A stretch of 64,000 nucleotides of DNA from UBA4733 sp036734945 (lineage in GTDB: Bacteria > Chloroflexota > UBA4733). The first letter of the stretch is position 1. The number at the start of each line of letters is the position of its first letter. Positions 62,095 through 64,000 of this stretch are shown piece by piece. Location of the stretch: NCBI GenBank assembly GCA_036734945.1, contig DAIMXP010000004.1, forward strand, positions 62,001 to 126,000, read 5' to 3'. Below the pieces are notes generated by a model. That model ran no database searches and was not told the origin of the DNA. It saw nothing but the letters and a program-made list of their open reading frames with translations. The translations under genes and the position numbers were made by a program.

Positions 62095-62841
62095 ATGACG
62101 GCATCAGTAGACACTGCCAGCGCTGCCGGGCTCACCGCCGCCCAACGAGAGCGCTACGAGCGCGACGGTTTCCTGGCGGTACCCGATGTCTTTCCCGCCG
62201 CCGAGCTGCAGGAACTGGACCGAGAGTTGGACCGGCTGATTGCCATCCCGGGTAATGAGGCCGGCAAGAACCGTGCCGGCTGGATCTACGCAGTGGCGGG
62301 CCGCTCGGACTATGCCGCCCGCTTTGCCGAGGACGCGCGATTGCTGGCGATGCTGGAGGAACTCGTCTATCCCGGCATCAGCATCCACTCCAGCAAGCTG
62401 GTGACCAAGCTGCCCCATTCAGAGGATGTCTGTCACTGGCATCAGGACGAAGCGTTCTACACGAAGCCGGACGATCCAGACACGTTTGCCGCCCGCCGCA
62501 TGTCGGTCTGGGTCCCTCTCCAGGACACCGACGAAGGCAACGGCTGTCTGTGGGTGGTGCCCGGCAGCCACCGCTGGGGCATGGAGGAATGGACGCTGCA
62601 ACAGACGGGAACATGCCAACGCCGCGTGAACCGCCTCGCCTACGCCAACGAACACGCCGTGCCATTACCGGTACGCGGCGGGACCGTGGTGCTGTTCAGT
62701 GCCTGGACGTGGCATCACTCCAAAGAGAACCAGGCGGACAGCATCCGTCGCGCCTTCATCGTCTCCTACCAGGAAGCGACAGTGGCGCACGGCGCCGGGG
62801 ACCAGGGCAAGGTGCTGCGTCCGGCACCGGCCAGCGGTTAG
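62095..62841 (+). CDS. Phytanoyl-CoA dioxygenase (PhyH) family Fe(II)/2-oxoglutarate oxygenase
   Basis: 248 residues. Iron motif in VCHWHQDEAFYTKPD, the loop GNGCLWVVPGSHRWGM, and distal His plus 2-oxoglutarate Arg in WTWHHSKENQADSIRRAF. Same family as 24156-24908 but clearly divergent. ATG at 62095 with AAAGGGGA upstream. It shares a 149-bp divergent region with the GH109-like gene, and converges on the SBP at the right edge, so it may oxidise a compound released by that system. Confidence 0.9.
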   Translation: MTASVDTASAAGLTAAQRERYERDGFLAVPDVFPAAELQELDRELDRLIAIPGNEAGKNRAGWIYAVAGRSDYAARFAEDARLLAMLEELVYPGISIHSSKLVTKLPHSEDVCHWHQDEAFYTKPDDPDTFAARRMSVWVPLQDTDEGNGCLWVVPGSHRWGMEEWTLQQTGTCQRRVNRLAYANEHAVPLPVRGGTVVLFSAWTWHHSKENQADSIRRAFIVSYQEATVAHGAGDQGKVLRPAPASG

Positions 62842-62887
62842 GCCGAAGGGGAAACCAGAAACCCTGGCGCTCCCGCGCGTGATATGG

Positions 62888-64000
62888 TCAAGTCGGGTTG
62901 GCGAGCACGCCATTGGCGAGTTGGGCAGCCTGCTTGATGGCGTCGGCCGCTGACATCTTGCCGATGGCGCCGTTGTGCAGGACCGGGCTGGCGACTTTGT
63001 TGATCTGCGTGCCTTCGATAAAGGGGTAGGCGCCGCCGATGTCGCCATATTGGGGGACGTACTGCAGGTTGGACACCTTCTGTACCTGCGCCTGGTACTC
63101 CGGCGAGCTGTAGAAGTCCAGCCGTGGACCGACCCGGTTGGTGGTGGCAAGGCGGATCAGGAGCGCTTCCTTGCCACCATAGTAGGTGGCGAAGGTCCAG
63201 CCGGCGTCTTGCTGCTTGCTGCCTTTCGGCAAGGCAATCATGTTCTCCCAACTCATCGTCCTGTTGGCCTTGCCACTGGGCCCGCGTGGCAACAGCGCGA
63301 TGCGCAAATCCAGGTTCGGCGCAAAGTCCTTGATCTGCTGCACGTTCCAGGTGCCCTGGAGAGCCATGGCGACCGTGCTGTCGTAAATGCGGCCGTTCTT
63401 GCTGGTCGGCGCCTTCTGGTCTGCCGACCACGTTGCGCTGCCCTGCCACTTCGTGCTGTTGACGTCCGTCAGGAACTGCAGCGTTTCGATGCCCTGATCA
63501 TTGTTCCAGCCAACGGTCTGTTCATCCTGGCTGTACATGGAACTGCCATCGCCATAGCCGAACTCGGACACGCTATAGATGTCGGCGCCGACACCGTCGA
63601 AGCCGGCGACGCTGACGATGGCGCCGTTGTGCTGCGTGAGCTTGACGGCATTGGTATGGAATTCATCCCATGTCCACTTGTTCACCGTGGCAATGGTCGG
63701 GTCGAGGCCAACTTGCTGGAACATCTGGGCGTTGTACATGATGACCTCGCTGTCGGGTCCCTCCACCGGCACGCCGTAGACCTTACCCTGGTACTGGTTA
63801 TAGAACAGGGCCGACTTGACGAACTGATCCAGGCCCATCGAGCGCGTCAGGTTGATCTTGGCGCTGAGCTCCTGGAGGACCCCTTTGTTCCAGAAGCCAC
63901 GCGTCCAGGCCACGGAGGTATGGATGACGTCCGGCGCCGTGCCGGAGGCAGCAGACGTGAGCATCTTCTGCTCATAGTCACCAAAGGCGGGATAGGTGAT
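62888..64000 (-). CDS. Extracellular solute-binding protein (partial, N-terminus outside window)
   Basis: The last 371 codons of a binding protein; leader and linker lie beyond the right edge. It contains SGTAPDVIHTSVAWTRGFW, VEGPDSEVIMYNAQMFQQVGLDP and RVGPRLDFYSSPEYQAQ, and ends LANGVLANPT. Its similarity to the SBP at 58815-60287 over the whole visible part indicates a duplication, with the GH109-like and PhyH genes lying between the copies. Confidence 0.9.
   Translation of the reverse strand: MTYPAFGDYEQKMLTSAASGTAPDVIHTSVAWTRGFWNKGVLQELSAKINLTRSMGLDQFVKSALFYNQYQGKVYGVPVEGPDSEVIMYNAQMFQQVGLDPTIATVNKWTWDEFHTNAVKLTQHNGAIVSVAGFDGVGADIYSVSEFGYGDGSSMYSQDEQTVGWNNDQGIETLQFLTDVNSTKWQGSATWSADQKAPTSKNGRIYDSTVAMALQGTWNVQQIKDFAPNLDLRIALLPRGPSGKANRTMSWENMIALPKGSKQQDAGWTFATYYGGKEALLIRLATTNRVGPRLDFYSSPEYQAQVQKVSNLQYVPQYGDIGGAYPFIEGTQINKVASPVLHNGAIGKMSAADAIKQAAQLANGVLANPT

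Overview
The window is high-GC bacterial DNA dominated by extracellular solute-binding lipoproteins (SBPs) and the hydrolases and oxidoreductases that would process what they capture. Every SBP whose N-terminus is visible carries a twin-arginine leader, a lipobox ending in Ala-Cys-Gly-Gly (Gly-Cys-Gly-Gly in one) and a long Ala/Ser/Thr-rich linker. Together with many Gfo/Idh/MocA oxidoreductases, phytanoyl-CoA-dioxygenase-like proteins, ceramidase-like hydrolases and a dlt locus, this suggests a monoderm, saprophytic soil- or plant-associated bacterium. Chloroflexota is my best guess and Armatimonadota an alternative; this is inference, since there is no rRNA or tRNA to test it.

Layout. 1-2457 (minus): dltD-dltC-dltX-dltA, running off the left edge, for D-alanylation of envelope polymers. 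2736-20215 (minus): a long co-oriented catabolic block. It starts with a GH20/GH67-like glycosidase, then a class V aminotransferase, a second glycosidase-like protein, an SBP, three Gfo/Idh oxidoreductases, a metallo-beta-lactamase-fold hydrolase, an M20 peptidase, a ceramidase-like hydrolase, a threonine aldolase and an amidohydrolase. A divergent FCD-type GntR regulator at 20325 shares with it an intergenic region holding opposed promoters and a TGTATACA palindrome. 21191-29425: Gfo/Idh, aldo/keto reductase, a phytanoyl dioxygenase, esterases and an acyltransferase, interspersed with gene fragments and hairpin repeats.

29483-64000 is an array of ten SBP genes (eleven in the window). At least three head operons whose following genes are not permeases: SBP, two deacetylase-like proteins, SBP, M55 D-aminopeptidase (38884 to 32097); SBP, polysaccharide deacetylase, DegT aminotransferase, cysteine hydrolase, SDR, amidohydrolase (50519 to 44019); SBP, double-domain esterase (60287 to 56660). 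A fourth, plus-strand case is SBP then ceramidase-like hydrolase (39108 to 42005). No ABC permease or ATPase gene is visible anywhere. Several SBPs have near-consensus sigma70 promoters (TTGACA, 16-17 bp spacer, TATACT/TACAAT/TACTAT).

Gene decay is conspicuous: a two-frame remnant of an enolase-superfamily enzyme, a creatininase N-terminal stub, a glycosidase N-terminal stub, an SBP with an internal deletion and frameshift, an SBP with one in-frame amber codon, and a displaced internally deleted piece of the acyltransferase gene. Taken together the region reads as a recombining accessory catabolic island for amino-sugar, acylated-sugar and peptide (possibly cell-wall or plant-polymer) scavenging, whose SBPs must share permeases encoded elsewhere. 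No CRISPR array, tRNA, rRNA, intact insertion sequence or phage gene was seen.
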